NCBI RefSeq assembly: GCF_038452275.1
Contig: NZ_CP141643.1
Coordinates: 1,922,001 to 1,986,000 of the forward strand
DNA: 64,000 bases
Direction: 5' to 3'
Source: Corynebacterium sp. BD556
GTDB taxonomy: Bacteria > Actinomycetota > Actinomycetes > Mycobacteriales > Mycobacteriaceae
Made by a program: the position numbers and the translations under genes. Positions 20,146 to 28,973 of this stretch are shown here, one piece after another. Every line of letters begins with the position of its first letter. The first letter of the stretch is position 1. The notes under the pieces were generated by a model that was not told the DNA's origin, did not search any database, and saw only the letters and a list, made by a program, of their open reading frames with translations.

Positions 20146-22716
20146 ATGAGTGACGACACCCTCGGCGGTGACGGCTACGACCGCATCCAACCCATTGACA
20201 TCAATGAGGAGATGCAGACAAGCTACATCGATTACGCAATGAGCGTGATCGTCGGCCGCGCACTGCCCGAAGTCCGCGACGGCATGAAACCCGTACACCG
20301 CCGCGTCATTTACGCGATGTACGACGCCGGGTTCCGCCCCGAACGCTCCTACGTCAAAAGCGTGAAGGCCGTCGGTGAGACGATGAGCAACTACCACCCA
20401 CACGGCGACTCGGCGATCTACGACACCCTCGTGCGCATGGCCCAGCCGTGGGCGATGCGTTACCCGCTCGTTGATGGTCAGGGAAACTTCGGCTCCCCAG
20501 GCAACGACGGCCCTGCCGCCATGCGCTACACAGAGTGCAAGCTCACCCCGATCGCGATGGAGATGGTCCGCGACATCCGCGAAAACGCCGTCAACTTCTC
20601 CCCGAACTTCGACTCCAAAACGAAAGAGCCGGACGTTTTGCCCTCGCGGGTGCCGAACCTTTTGATGAACGGCTCCGGCGGCATCGCCGTCGGCATGGCC
20701 ACCAACATCCCCCCGCACAACCTGCGCGAGCTGGCCGAAGCGATCTACTGGATCCTGGACAACCACGAAGCCGACGAGAAAACCACCCTCGACGCGGTCA
20801 TGGAGCGCATCAAAGGACCGGATTTCCCCACGGCGGGCCTCATCGTCGGTGACCAAGGAATCAAAGACGCCTACACCACGGGCCGCGGCTCCATCCGCAT
20901 GCGCGGCGTCACCGAGATCGAAGAAGTAGGCAACCGCCGAAGCATTGTCATCACCGAGCTGCCGTATCAGGTCAACCCAGACAATTTCATTTCTAATATC
21001 GCGGACCAGATCAACAACGGCAAGATGACGGGTGTCTCGCGCATCGACGACGAATCATCCGACCGCGTCGGCATGCGTATCGTGATCGTCTTGCGCCGTG
21101 ACGCCGTCCCGCGCGTGGTGCTCAACAATCTGTATAAGCACTCCCAGCTTGAGACGAATTTCTCGGCCAACATGCTCTCAATTGTCGACGGCGTGCCCCG
21201 CACCCTGCGCCTCGATCAGATGCTGCGCTACTACGTCAAACATCAAATCGACGTCATTGTGCGCCGCACCCAGTTCCGCCTCGAAGACGCCGAGAAGAAG
21301 GCCCACATTCTGCGCGGCCTAGCCAAAGCCCTCGACATGCTCGACGAGGTCATCGCGCTAATTCGCCGTTCCCCGACGGTCGAGGAAGCGCGCGTCGGCC
21401 TGATCGAGCTTCTCGACGTCGACGAGATCCAAGCCGACGCCATCCTCGCCATGCAGTTGCGTCGGTTGGCTGCCCTTGAGCGCCAGAAAATCATCGACGA
21501 TCTGGCAGCCATCGAAGCCCAGATTGCCGACTTCAAGGACATCTTGGCCAAACCGGAGCGCCAACGCGCGATTGTGGCAGACGAGTTGCAAGAAATCGTC
21601 GCCAAGTACGGCGATGAACGCCGCACCCAGCTTGTCGCCGCCACCGGCGATGTCACCGAAGAAGACCTCATCGCCCGCGAAAACGTCGTGGTCACCATCA
21701 CCGCCACCGGTTACGCGAAACGCACCAAGGTCGACGCCTACAAATCGCAAAAACGCGGCGGCAAGGGCGTTCGCGGCGCCGAGTTGAAACAAGACGACGT
21801 GGTGAAGAACTTCTTCATCTGCTCCACCCACGACTGGATCCTCTTTTTCACCAACTTCGGCCGCGTCTACCGCCTCAAAGCCTACGAACTTCCCGAGGCA
21901 GGCCGCACAGCCCGCGGCCAACACGTCGCCAACCTGCTGGAGTTCCAGCCGGAAGAAAAGATCGCCCAGATCATCCAGATCCAGTCCTACGAGGACGCCC
22001 CCTACCTGGTCCTGGCGACGCGCGAAGGGCGCGTAAAGAAGTCCCGCCTGACCGACTACGAATCGGCACGCTCCGCCGGGCTCATAGCCATCAACCTTAA
22101 CGAGGGAGACGCCCTGATCGGCGCCGTGCTTGCCAGCGAGGAAGAAGACATCCTCCTCGTCTCCGAACAAGGCCAAGCCATCAGATTCACCGCGGACGAC
22201 GAGCAGTTGCGGCCCATGGGCCGCGCCACCGCCGGTGTGAAAGGCATGCGCTTCCGCGGCGACGACCAACTTCTCACCATGACCGTCGTGCGCGGCGACG
22301 AATATCTGCTTGTGGCAACCTCCGGCGGCTACGGCAAACGCACCGCCATCGCGGAATACAACGCCCAAGGCCGCGGCGGTATGGGCGTGATGACCTTCAA
22401 GTACACCCCGAAGCGGGGCAAACTCATCGGCGCAGTAGCTGTGGAAGAAGAAGACCAAATCTTCGCCATCACCTCTGCCGGCGGCGTGATTCGCACCGAG
22501 GTCAACCAGATCCGCCCATCTTCGCGCGCCACCATGGGCGTGCGCTTGGTCGACCTAGCCGAGGACGTCGAACTGCTCGCCATCGACAAAAACGTCGAAG
22601 ACGAAGGCGAAGAAGAGGCAACCGCAGTGGCGAAGGGCGAAAAGACCCTGGAACAGGCCATGGAAGTGACCTCCTCTGCACCGACTTCTGGAGCCGCGGA
22701 AGACGACGAGGAGTAA
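20146..22716 (+). CDS. gyrA: DNA gyrase subunit A
   Basis: 856 aa DNA-cleaving subunit. The catalytic Tyr is Y128 in [10 protein letters not shown]; the quinolone-determining region reads [10 protein letters not shown] with Ser89 and Asp93, the residues usual in quinolone-susceptible strains. The C-terminal beta-pinwheel contains the GyrA box QKRGGKG. An acidic tail ends AAEDDEE. Separated from gyrB by about 3.2 kb of accessory genes, as in other corynebacteria. It is followed by the DUF3566 gene after 3 nt. Confidence 0.98.
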   Translation: MSDDTLGGDGYDRIQPIDINEEMQTSYIDYAMSVIVGRALPEVRDGMKPVHRRVIYAMYDAGFRPERSYVKSVKAVGETMSNYHPHGDSAIYDTLVRMAQPWAMRYPLVDGQGNFGSPGNDGPAAMRYTECKLTPIAMEMVRDIRENAVNFSPNFDSKTKEPDVLPSRVPNLLMNGSGGIAVGMATNIPPHNLRELAEAIYWILDNHEADEKTTLDAVMERIKGPDFPTAGLIVGDQGIKDAYTTGRGSIRMRGVTEIEEVGNRRSIVITELPYQVNPDNFISNIADQINNGKMTGVSRIDDESSDRVGMRIVIVLRRDAVPRVVLNNLYKHSQLETNFSANMLSIVDGVPRTLRLDQMLRYYVKHQIDVIVRRTQFRLEDAEKKAHILRGLAKALDMLDEVIALIRRSPTVEEARVGLIELLDVDEIQADAILAMQLRRLAALERQKIIDDLAAIEAQIADFKDILAKPERQRAIVADELQEIVAKYGDERRTQLVAATGDVTEEDLIARENVVVTITATGYAKRTKVDAYKSQKRGGKGVRGAELKQDDVVKNFFICSTHDWILFFTNFGRVYRLKAYELPEAGRTARGQHVANLLEFQPEEKIAQIIQIQSYEDAPYLVLATREGRVKKSRLTDYESARSAGLIAINLNEGDALIGAVLASEEEDILLVSEQGQAIRFTADDEQLRPMGRATAGVKGMRFRGDDQLLTMTVVRGDEYLLVATSGGYGKRTAIAEYNAQGRGGMGVMTFKYTPKRGKLIGAVAVEEEDQIFAITSAGGVIRTEVNQIRPSSRATMGVRLVDLAEDVELLAIDKNVEDEGEEEATAVAKGEKTLEQAMEVTSSAPTSGAAEDDEE

Positions 22717-22719
22717 AAC

Positions 22720-23064
22720 ATGGCAGCACGGAAAGTCACCATCACCTACCTGGGGCCTGTCTCGGTGTTTAAGGTGGCGTCGATCCTGGCGGTGCTGGGA
22801 TTCATCGTCTGGATGATCGCGGCAACGATTGTCTACTACGGGCTGGAATCCGCCGGGATCATCGACTCCATTAACTCGCTCATCGGCGGTGTCGGAGGCA
22901 GCCAGATCGTGGACTTCCCGCTGCTGATCTCAGCGGCGGCGCTTTTCGGTTTGGTGGGTGTGGTTTTCATCTCAGTCATCGCACCCCTGACTGCCATTAT
23001 TTATAATGCAGTGGCAGACCTCGTCGGTGGACTCACAATCCGCATGTCCAACCGTCAAAGATAG
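22720..23064 (+). CDS. DUF3566 transmembrane protein
   Basis: 114 aa with two membrane segments (VASILAVLGFIVWMIAATIV and LISAAALFGLVGVVFISVIA). The sequence ITYLGPVSVFKVASI matches the DUF3566 family, which is placed after gyrA across Actinobacteria. Function unknown; the constant position suggests a link to division or envelope. Starts 3 nt after the gyrA stop, so surely co-transcribed. Confidence 0.88.
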   Translation: MAARKVTITYLGPVSVFKVASILAVLGFIVWMIAATIVYYGLESAGIIDSINSLIGGVGGSQIVDFPLLISAAALFGLVGVVFISVIAPLTAIIYNAVADLVGGLTIRMSNRQR

Positions 23065-23159
23065 CGGCGTTGAATCCCCGGGAAACGGGATAGAAACTCA
23101 AACTGACCTGGCGATTTGTTAGTAATCGAGATGGTGGGTAATGTTCTATCTCGTTCCCA

Positions 23160-23233
23160 GGGCCTATAGCTCAGTCGGTTAGAGCGCATCGCTGATAACG
23201 ATGAGGTCGCAAGTTCGATTCTTGCTAGGCCCA
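23160..23233 (+). tRNA. tRNA-Ile (GAT)
   Basis: Acceptor GGGCCTA (23160-23166) pairs with TAGGCCC (23226-23232), discriminator A23233, followed by an encoded CCA at 23234-23236. Anticodon GAT at 23194-23196 in a standard 7-nt loop, T-loop TTCGATT. Followed 4 nt later by tRNA-Ala, the usual arrangement after gyrA in this group. Confidence 0.96.
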
Positions 23234-23237
23234 CCAT

Positions 23238-23310
23238 GGGGGATTAGCTCAGTTGGTAGAGCACCTGCTTTGCAAGCAGGATGTCAGGAGTTCGATTCTC
23301 CTATCCTCCA
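23238..23310 (+). tRNA. tRNA-Ala (TGC)
   Basis: Acceptor GGGGGAT (23238-23244) pairs with ATCCTCC (23303-23309) with one G-U pair; discriminator A23310, CCA not encoded. Anticodon TGC at 23271-23273 within CCTGCTTTGCAAGCAGG. D-loop and T-loop are standard. Confidence 0.96.
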
Positions 23311-23315
23311 CAAGT

Positions 23316-23350
23316 AACCGCCCGGCCGACGTGCCGGGCGGTTTGTTTTG
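23316..23350 (+). terminator. Rho-independent terminator of the tRNA unit
   Basis: AACCGCCCGGC (23316-23326) pairs with GCCGGGCGGTT (23333-23343), followed by TGTTTTG. It lies six bases after tRNA-Ala. Confidence 0.88.
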
Positions 23351-23397
23351 GTGCGTGGGGTTTCGCTTCCGGCGAAGCGCCGGGGGTGGTTTTTCTG

Positions 23398-24809
23398 GGG
23401 TTAAGTAGCAAAAAGTGTGTCCGCTCGGCGTGTTGCGGGGCGGGCACACCGTTTGTTACTTCATGGGGCCTTTTCTGATTCCTATCGAGTGTTCGTACTC
23501 GGTTGGGATAGCGTTGTCGTAGAAGGCTGGTCGGCCTGTTTCCTGGTCGGCTTTGTTGTGGTCTTCTTCGACAAGATCGTTGACTTTGGCGAGTTGATCT
23601 TGGCCGAAATTGCACTGCCTGGCGATCTTTAATGGGTCGTCAGGCAGTTGCGTTTTCGAGTGCAGGTACCACTCGAGCATTCTGCGTTGGCGTTCCCCGG
23701 ACCTGCCGCGATGCGCGTCGGCGATGCGTTTGAGCTGGGCGTTGACGCCGCCTTCCAGACTGTTTGTCGTTGAAGCCCAGCGTTGAAGCTCAAGCGCATT
23801 CGGTGGTGGCTGCAGGTAGGTAAACAGCCATCCTTTCCGTGAGAGGTGCAGCAGGGAGTTGTATGCCTTGCGAACTCGCAGATGGGTCCATTCCCACTGG
23901 TTGTTGAGTGTGCGGCGCTCTTTTGGCACGAGCGTTTTCTCATTGAGGAATGCTGTGAATACCTGTCCGAAGTCGTGCAGGCGTAGTGTCCAGTCGCGTG
24001 CTTGGTCCAAGGTGGTGATACGGGTCAATTTCAACGCCAGGGCGTAGATGGCTTTGCCGGCGTCGGTGCGTGGTCGTGATGTGGTGTAGTGGCGGATGAC
24101 GCGTTGCGCATGGACGAGGCATCGTTGGATCATCGCGTTCGGCCAGCAGGCTTTAATCGCAGTAAGTGCGCCTTGTCCGCCGTCGAGGACGACGCAGAGC
24201 GGCTCAGCGATTTTGCGGAGTAGCTGCGTGTAGGCGTGGGCGGTTTCGTGTTTGGTCCAGTGCCATGCGATGACGTGGTCGTGGCTGGCTGCGACGAGCA
24301 AGCATCCGGCGGCGGTGTAGGTGCCGTCGATGAAGATCTGGTCGTAGACGCGCTGTGGGTCACCGTCGTTGGGGATGTCGATGAGCCAGAACGGTTTGAA
24401 TCGGCGGTCAAGTGTCCAACGGCTTACCCCTTGTTGCTGGGCGAGTTCAGACAACGTTGCCGTGGAGGTGGCATAAGAGACGAAGGCTTTAAAGTCGCGG
24501 GCCTGCGTGCGGTCGGTGCGGGTTCGTGTCGTGGAACTGCCGCAGTTCGGGTCCTTGCATCGCCACCTGGTTGTGCCTTTAGAAGTGGTTCCGTTTTTCT
24601 TCATTTGCCCAGCGCATATCGGGCATCGTGGTCTGTTTTTACTCACCCGGAAAGCACACCAAACCCCCGTTTAGCACATGCGGGTGCCATTCCGGTGGAT
24701 TGAACACTAATCGGGCGGATATAAGGTCTTGATGCTTATGTCCGCCCGATTTACCCGTTCTGATCAGTAATAATGCTGAAAGTTAGACACACTTTCTGCT
24801 ACTTAACCC
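23398..24809 (-). mobile_element. IS1249-like insertion sequence (IS256 group), complete
   Basis: 1412 bp. The inverted ends GGGTTAAGTAGCAAAAAGTGTGTC (left, 23398-23421; first 20 shown elsewhere) and its mate at 24786-24809 match at 23 of 24 positions. The 8-bp target duplication TTTTTCTG is at 23390-23397 and 24810-24817. One intact transposase gene on the minus strand. Perfect duplication and intact gene indicate a recent insertion, in the non-coding gap between the tRNA terminator and doxX. Confidence 0.93.
23456..24646 (-). CDS. IS1249-family transposase
   Basis: 396 aa. An N-terminal zinc-binding module has CPIC and WRCKDPNCG; an HTH follows (LSELAQQQGVSRWTLDRRF). DDE catalytic core: Asp in YDQIFIDGTYTAAG, Asp in CVVLDGGQGALTAI, and Glu in TNSLEGGVNAQLKRI. 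No frameshift or internal stop. It fits the transposases of IS1249, first described in Corynebacterium, and is fully contained within the inverted repeats. Confidence 0.92.
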   Translation of the reverse strand: MSKNRPRCPICAGQMKKNGTTSKGTTRWRCKDPNCGSSTTRTRTDRTQARDFKAFVSYATSTATLSELAQQQGVSRWTLDRRFKPFWLIDIPNDGDPQRVYDQIFIDGTYTAAGCLLVAASHDHVIAWHWTKHETAHAYTQLLRKIAEPLCVVLDGGQGALTAIKACWPNAMIQRCLVHAQRVIRHYTTSRPRTDAGKAIYALALKLTRITTLDQARDWTLRLHDFGQVFTAFLNEKTLVPKERRTLNNQWEWTHLRVRKAYNSLLHLSRKGWLFTYLQPPPNALELQRWASTTNSLEGGVNAQLKRIADAHRGRSGERQRRMLEWYLHSKTQLPDDPLKIARQCNFGQDQLAKVNDLVEEDHNKADQETGRPAFYDNAIPTEYEHSIGIRKGPMK

Positions 24810-24872
24810 TTTTTCTGGGAGCTTAGGCTGATTTCACAACGTGTGCTCAACCTGCACATAAAAGTCCCCTCC

Positions 24873-24904
24873 GTGCTAGTGCTAGTGCTAGTGCTAGTGC
24901 TAGT
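24873..24904. repeat. Hexanucleotide tandem repeat (GTGCTA)x5
   Basis: Five perfect copies of GTGCTA followed by GT, in the 3' flank of doxX just right of the IS. No coding frame uses it. Such short repeats vary in number by slippage. Confidence 0.95.
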
Positions 24905-24948
24905 TTTGGGCCTAGCTCGAAGGGGAGTGTGAAGCTGCGGAAGTGGGT

Positions 24949-25410
24949 TTACTTCTTTGACAGCGCCATGAGTGCAACGCCGGCGCCGGCGAGCCAGAAG
25001 TCTTTGGCCAGCGGGGTGCCGTCGTTAGTTGGGCGAATACCGTCGTTTTGGGTCATGCCTGGGGTGGCGAAGTACATGCTGAGCAAGCCGGTGGAAAAGG
25101 CGGTGAGGCCGGCGCCGACGAGACGGTTCGGCACGAAGGGCAAAAGCATGGCGGTGCCGAGGCCGAGTTCGGCGGCGGAAAGCAGTTTGGTGAAGTTTTC
25201 AGCATCCATCTGCTTGACAAAGGGCATGCTTGTCGACGCCATATTTTGCAGCCATTCGGCGGTGCCCCTGTCGGCCTTGGTTTTGGTGGCGCCGGAGTTG
25301 AGGAAGAACAGCCCGATGGGCAGGCGCAGGGAGGCGGAGGCGAGGCTAAGGCCGGATTTGCTTTCTGCTTTGTCGGCGTCGGTGTGGAAGAGTTTGAGTG
25401 GGTTCAACAT
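24949..25410 (-). CDS. DoxX family membrane protein
   Basis: 153 aa with four hydrophobic segments. LRLPIGLFFLNSGATKTK and AELGLGTAMLLPFVP match DoxX-like proteins; partners in mycobacteria act in membrane redox stress defence, but the role here is unknown. ATG 25410 has AGGAG six bases upstream. The frame remains open upstream into the remnant of the exporter gene (to 26175), so a longer fused product is theoretically possible; the ribosome site and a promoter at about 25451 argue for the short form. Confidence 0.85.
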   Translation of the reverse strand: MLNPLKLFHTDADKAESKSGLSLASASLRLPIGLFFLNSGATKTKADRGTAEWLQNMASTSMPFVKQMDAENFTKLLSAAELGLGTAMLLPFVPNRLVGAGLTAFSTGLLSMYFATPGMTQNDGIRPTNDGTPLAKDFWLAGAGVALMALSKK

Positions 25411-25435
25411 TGTTGTCTCCTGCGAAGCTGATAAT

Positions 25436-25456
25436 TGATGACGTGTCACCATCATA
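25436..25456 (-). promoter_or_regulatory. Probable doxX promoter with overlapping palindrome
   Basis: TGATG (25436-25440) and CATCA (25450-25454) are inverted arms around a 9-bp centre. On the minus strand TATGAT (25451-25456) is a good -10 box lying across the right arm. This looks like a repressor site over the promoter; the regulator is not known. Confidence 0.4.
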
Positions 25457-26850
25457 CACTTTTGTGGGCACTGTGCAACCTTCGCCACCTCGGAGGGGCC
25501 AATGACTTTCGTCCGGATCACGCGATGGCGATACAAGGAAGCGACGGAGCTAGCCCATGAAAACACCGCCAAAAGCAGCAGGACGGCCACGGCAGTAAAC
25601 AGGCGGGGGTCCGCCTCCCCCATGCCGAACAGGGCGTAGCGCATCAAGTCGACAGAAAAACGCAGCGGATCCCACGAGTGGGCCCACTGCACGAATGGCG
25701 GCTGCACTTCCGGTGGGTAGAGGCCGTTAGAGGCGACAAGTTGCAAAGACATCAGTGCCATCGTGGCCAGACGGCCCGGCGCTGGCCCGAGAAGCAAGTT
25801 AAGCGCCAGAATCACCGAAATAAACACCCAGCACACAAACCAGAGCACCCCGAACATGGCAACCGGGTGCGCCGGGTGCACACCAATGGCGACCACCTGG
25901 ACGAACCACAGCAACACGGCCTGAACGAAACCAACGAAAAACGCTGGCAGCAGGGTGTTAAGCAGCGCGCGCACCGGGTGGACCCCGGAGTCGACCGCAC
26001 GGCGGGAAAAGGGAGCGCAGACCATGAAGAAGGCGAAGCCGCCGATCCAGGCGGACAAGGACAAGAAGAAAGGGGACAAGCCCTTGCCAAAAAAGTCACG
26101 CCATCGCCCGTGTCGCGCTTGGTTACGGGGGTGGAAGCTACATCCGAGGCAGCTTCGAGGCGTTCGCCCTGCCAACGAGGCGCCTTCTTGGCACCTTCGC
26201 TGAGCCTGAGGGCAAGTTCGCCGGAGCCGGTGTCGAGTTCAACGAGGGCGTCGTTAATGCCGTGGAAGGCCTGTTGAGCCTGGCTTAGTTGCCCGGCCAC
26301 TCCCGCGATCTTGTCCACGCCCCCTGCGACCTGGGCAGCACCCCCCGCCGAGAGTGTCGGTGCCAGCCTGCAGTTGGGTCATACCACTGGAGAGCTTGTC
26401 GGCGCCAGCGGCGTCGTCGTTGATTCCGCCATCTAATTTCACCGCGCCCTCATGAAGCTTGCCCACCCCGTCGGCGAGCTCGCCTGCGCCAAAGCTGAGC
26501 TTGTGGGCGCCCTGGGCGGCGGTGGCGGTGGCGTCGTCAAGCTTGGCTGCGCCCTCTGCGGCCTGTGCAAGACCGTCACCGAGTGTGTTGAAGCCGACGA
26601 AAAGCTGGTTCACAACCTTGCGGGAAATCGACTCGGAAATGGCGTTGCTCATCAGCGCCGAGGCCTGACCGCCCAACATCGTCGGGATGAAACCGTTCGT
26701 CTCGTTCAAAGTCACATTGAGTGTTGCCTGGTGCGGGTGCTGCGAGTTGACCTATCACCACAGTTTCGGAAAAGTCGGTGGGGATCTCCACGCCGAGGCA
26801 ATAGGTGCCGTCGGCGATGCCGCGGCGGGCTTGGATCCCATCGAGATGGC
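25457..26850 (-). pseudogene. Decayed YhgE/Pip-type membrane exporter (X-X-X-Leu-X-X-Gly heptad family)
   Basis: Pieces of one protein lie in different frames on the minus strand. GIADGTYCLGVEIPTDFS (about 26770-26840) is followed in another frame by LNVTLNETNGFIPTMLGGQA and the coiled LAQAAEGAAKLDDATATAAQG region; then the frame shifts at a G6 run (about 26341-26346) into VDKIAGVAGQLSQAQQAFHG, and again at a T run (about 26090) into FFGKGLSPFFLSLSAWIGG and five membrane segments. The N-terminal part is missing, and no stop separates the C-terminal piece from doxX. At least three frame changes mean loss of function, unless homopolymer sequencing errors are involved. Confidence 0.8.
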
Positions 26851-26980
26851 CTCAGAAATCATCGTGGTGACCCGACCCTTGAACGCCACGATGAACAAGG
26901 TCTTCCCGAACGTGAAAAACCGGCTGGTCCGCCACCTTCTTGCCGCGTGGCGCCAGCCGACTTCCTAAAATGCGGTGGGA

Positions 26981-27661
26981 TCAGTTCGTGGCACGACGCT
27001 GCTCGTCATCAAGGGTGTCCAACGTGGAAAGTTGCGCGTCAATGGAGTCAAGCAACTCCTCGTCGCGCACCGCGGGCTCCTCACCCAACGGACCGGCCGA
27101 ACCGGCACGACTTTCCCGCTCATCCTCCGTAGATGTGGAGTAAACCACCGTCGCCTCGCCGCTATCCGTGCGCGAGCTCGACGGGCGGCTCGATGGGCGG
27201 CTCGATGGGCGGAAAGTCACCTTAGTCTCAGAATCACCGAGGCGATCCTTTAGGACAAAGGTGTAGATCGCCCAACCGAGGCCTCCGGCGGCGGCGAGGA
27301 CAGCCACAACGGCGCCGGAGCGGCCAGCAATCTTCGTGCGTTTATCCCCCTTGGCCTCATCGCGCAGCGCCTCCAGGCGGGAGCGGCGCTGGGCAGCGGA
27401 AGCCTCGAAAGCGGCGCGTCGACGCTCAAGGCGCGCGCGGGCGTCACGGGTGAGCTCGCTGGCCTCTGAGCGGGCGGCGTCGTAGACGCCCTCAAGTTCC
27501 TTGACGTTGGCGAGGTCGTGGAGGTCGTCTACCTTGTCGTTTTTCACAGCGTCGACGACGGCATCATAAATCTCGCGTTGGCGCTTGTCGTCGAGGGAAC
27601 GGAAGTAGGTCAGCGCGGAGCCGGCGCCGCGCAATGCTAGGCGCACAGACGTCAGATTCAT
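26981..27661 (-). CDS. Hypothetical single-pass membrane protein
   Basis: 226 aa starting MNLTSVRLALRGAGSALTYF with AAGGAG seven bases before the ATG; the frame is open a further 46 codons but that part is not protein-like. A charged helical region rich in Glu/Arg (about 30-115) precedes one membrane segment (SGAVVAVLAAAGGLGWAIYTFVL). The C-terminal part has an RPSSRPSSRPSS repeat and an acidic tail. No family recognised. Confidence 0.65.
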   Translation of the reverse strand: MNLTSVRLALRGAGSALTYFRSLDDKRQREIYDAVVDAVKNDKVDDLHDLANVKELEGVYDAARSEASELTRDARARLERRRAAFEASAAQRRSRLEALRDEAKGDKRTKIAGRSGAVVAVLAAAGGLGWAIYTFVLKDRLGDSETKVTFRPSSRPSSRPSSSRTDSGEATVVYSTSTEDERESRAGSAGPLGEEPAVRDEELLDSIDAQLSTLDTLDDEQRRATN

Positions 27662-27945
27662 GGGAGTTCTCCTTCGGGTCGCGTTGTCGCTCGAAATGTT
27701 TTCTTCGTTCCACCATAAGCGCTGCGGTGTTTTCATGTTGCAACACAAAAGTGAACAGAGCGGTATGTTTTTGGTGCGGGGGAGGGGAATTATATTCACA
27801 ATCGTGGCGGCTTTGACCTGCTCCGATGTCGGAAATAGACAGAGTAGATTGTTTCACTTTTTCACCCTGCTTATGTTGTTTTAGAACATTGAACAGCACC
27901 GCCGGGCCCGGCGCCAATACACAATCGCCAACGAAAGGTTTCTCC

Positions 27946-28941
27946 ATGCGTGGGAACTACCCTTCGTCGCGGTTATCCGTCTCCGCCTCGCGCGTATGCA
28001 CCTCATTTCCCCTGGTCTCCGCGTCGGCCCCGCTGGATCGCCCTGACGAATACCCAACACCGCCCAAACCCAGGGCACGCACGGCTTTAAGCTTTGAACT
28101 GATCCCGCCGCGCCACGGCGCCGACACCGCAAAACTCGACGAGCTCATCACAGGGCTCGCCGCCTACGAGCCGGACTACGTCTCCGTAACATCTTCACGG
28201 CGCTCCGACTGGCTGGAAGGCACCGCCCAATTAATCACGCGCATCGCGCGCACCACCACGCTGCGCCCGATCGCCCACCTGGCCTGCACCGCCGGCACCC
28301 GCGAAGAACTACGAGTATGGATCCGCACGCTTCTCGACGCCGGGGTGCGCGGCTTTCTCGCCCTGCGCGGCGACCTCCCCGCAGGCGAAACCGAACTCCC
28401 ACACGGCTACCTCCAACACGCCACCGACTTGCTTAACCTGATCCGCGACGTGGAAGAAGAAGAAACCTTCCGCCTCGCCGCCGGCAAACTCGCCTTATCG
28501 GTGGCCTGCTACCCCTTGGGCCACGCCGAGTCCCGCAACCGCGACGAGGACCTCGACGTCTTGCTGGCCAAGCAGCGCCTCGGCGCCGACTTCGCCATCA
28601 CCCAACTATTCTTCGACGCCGACGACTACATCAACTTCGTCGAAACCTCACGCCTAGCGGGAGTCCGCATCCCCCTCATCCCAGGCATTATGCCCATGAC
28701 CAGCCTGAAGCGTGCCCAGCGCATGGGTGAGCTCTCCGGGATCACAGTGCCGCAGCACGTGGTCGAACGATTCCATAGCGCCGCTAGCCCGGCGCAGGAA
28801 TACGAAACTGGCATGGCGCTGACCGCGGAACTGACCCGCTCGATCCTCGACGCCGGTGCCGGCGGGCTGCACATCTATACGCACAACAACATCGACGTCA
28901 CCCGCGACCTGCTCGACCGGGTCGGCATACCCCGGCCTTAA
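27946..28941 (+). CDS. metF: Methylenetetrahydrofolate reductase
   Basis: 331 aa flavoprotein making 5-methyltetrahydrofolate, the methyl donor for the MetE reaction encoded next door. TIM-barrel motifs: SFELIPPRHG, RPIAHLACT, FLALRGD, ADFAITQLFFD and PLIPGIMPM. ATG 27946 is preceded by GAAAGG. The first 40 residues are not conserved, so a later start cannot be excluded. metE starts 32 nt downstream. Confidence 0.92.
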   Translation: MRGNYPSSRLSVSASRVCTSFPLVSASAPLDRPDEYPTPPKPRARTALSFELIPPRHGADTAKLDELITGLAAYEPDYVSVTSSRRSDWLEGTAQLITRIARTTTLRPIAHLACTAGTREELRVWIRTLLDAGVRGFLALRGDLPAGETELPHGYLQHATDLLNLIRDVEEEETFRLAAGKLALSVACYPLGHAESRNRDEDLDVLLAKQRLGADFAITQLFFDADDYINFVETSRLAGVRIPLIPGIMPMTSLKRAQRMGELSGITVPQHVVERFHSAASPAQEYETGMALTAELTRSILDAGAGGLHIYTHNNIDVTRDLLDRVGIPRP

Positions 28942-28973
28942 ACCCCGCGAACACATAGTAAGGACCAAAAACG

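Noticed and set aside
21358-22458. Long reverse-strand open frame opposite gyrA (366 codons)
   Set aside because: Lies wholly inside gyrA; composition is that of an antisense shadow.
27836-27851. McbR-like half site (TAGAC) upstream of metF
   Set aside because: Only the left half of TAGAC-N6-GTCTA matches; the right half is GATTG. Not enough to claim an operator.
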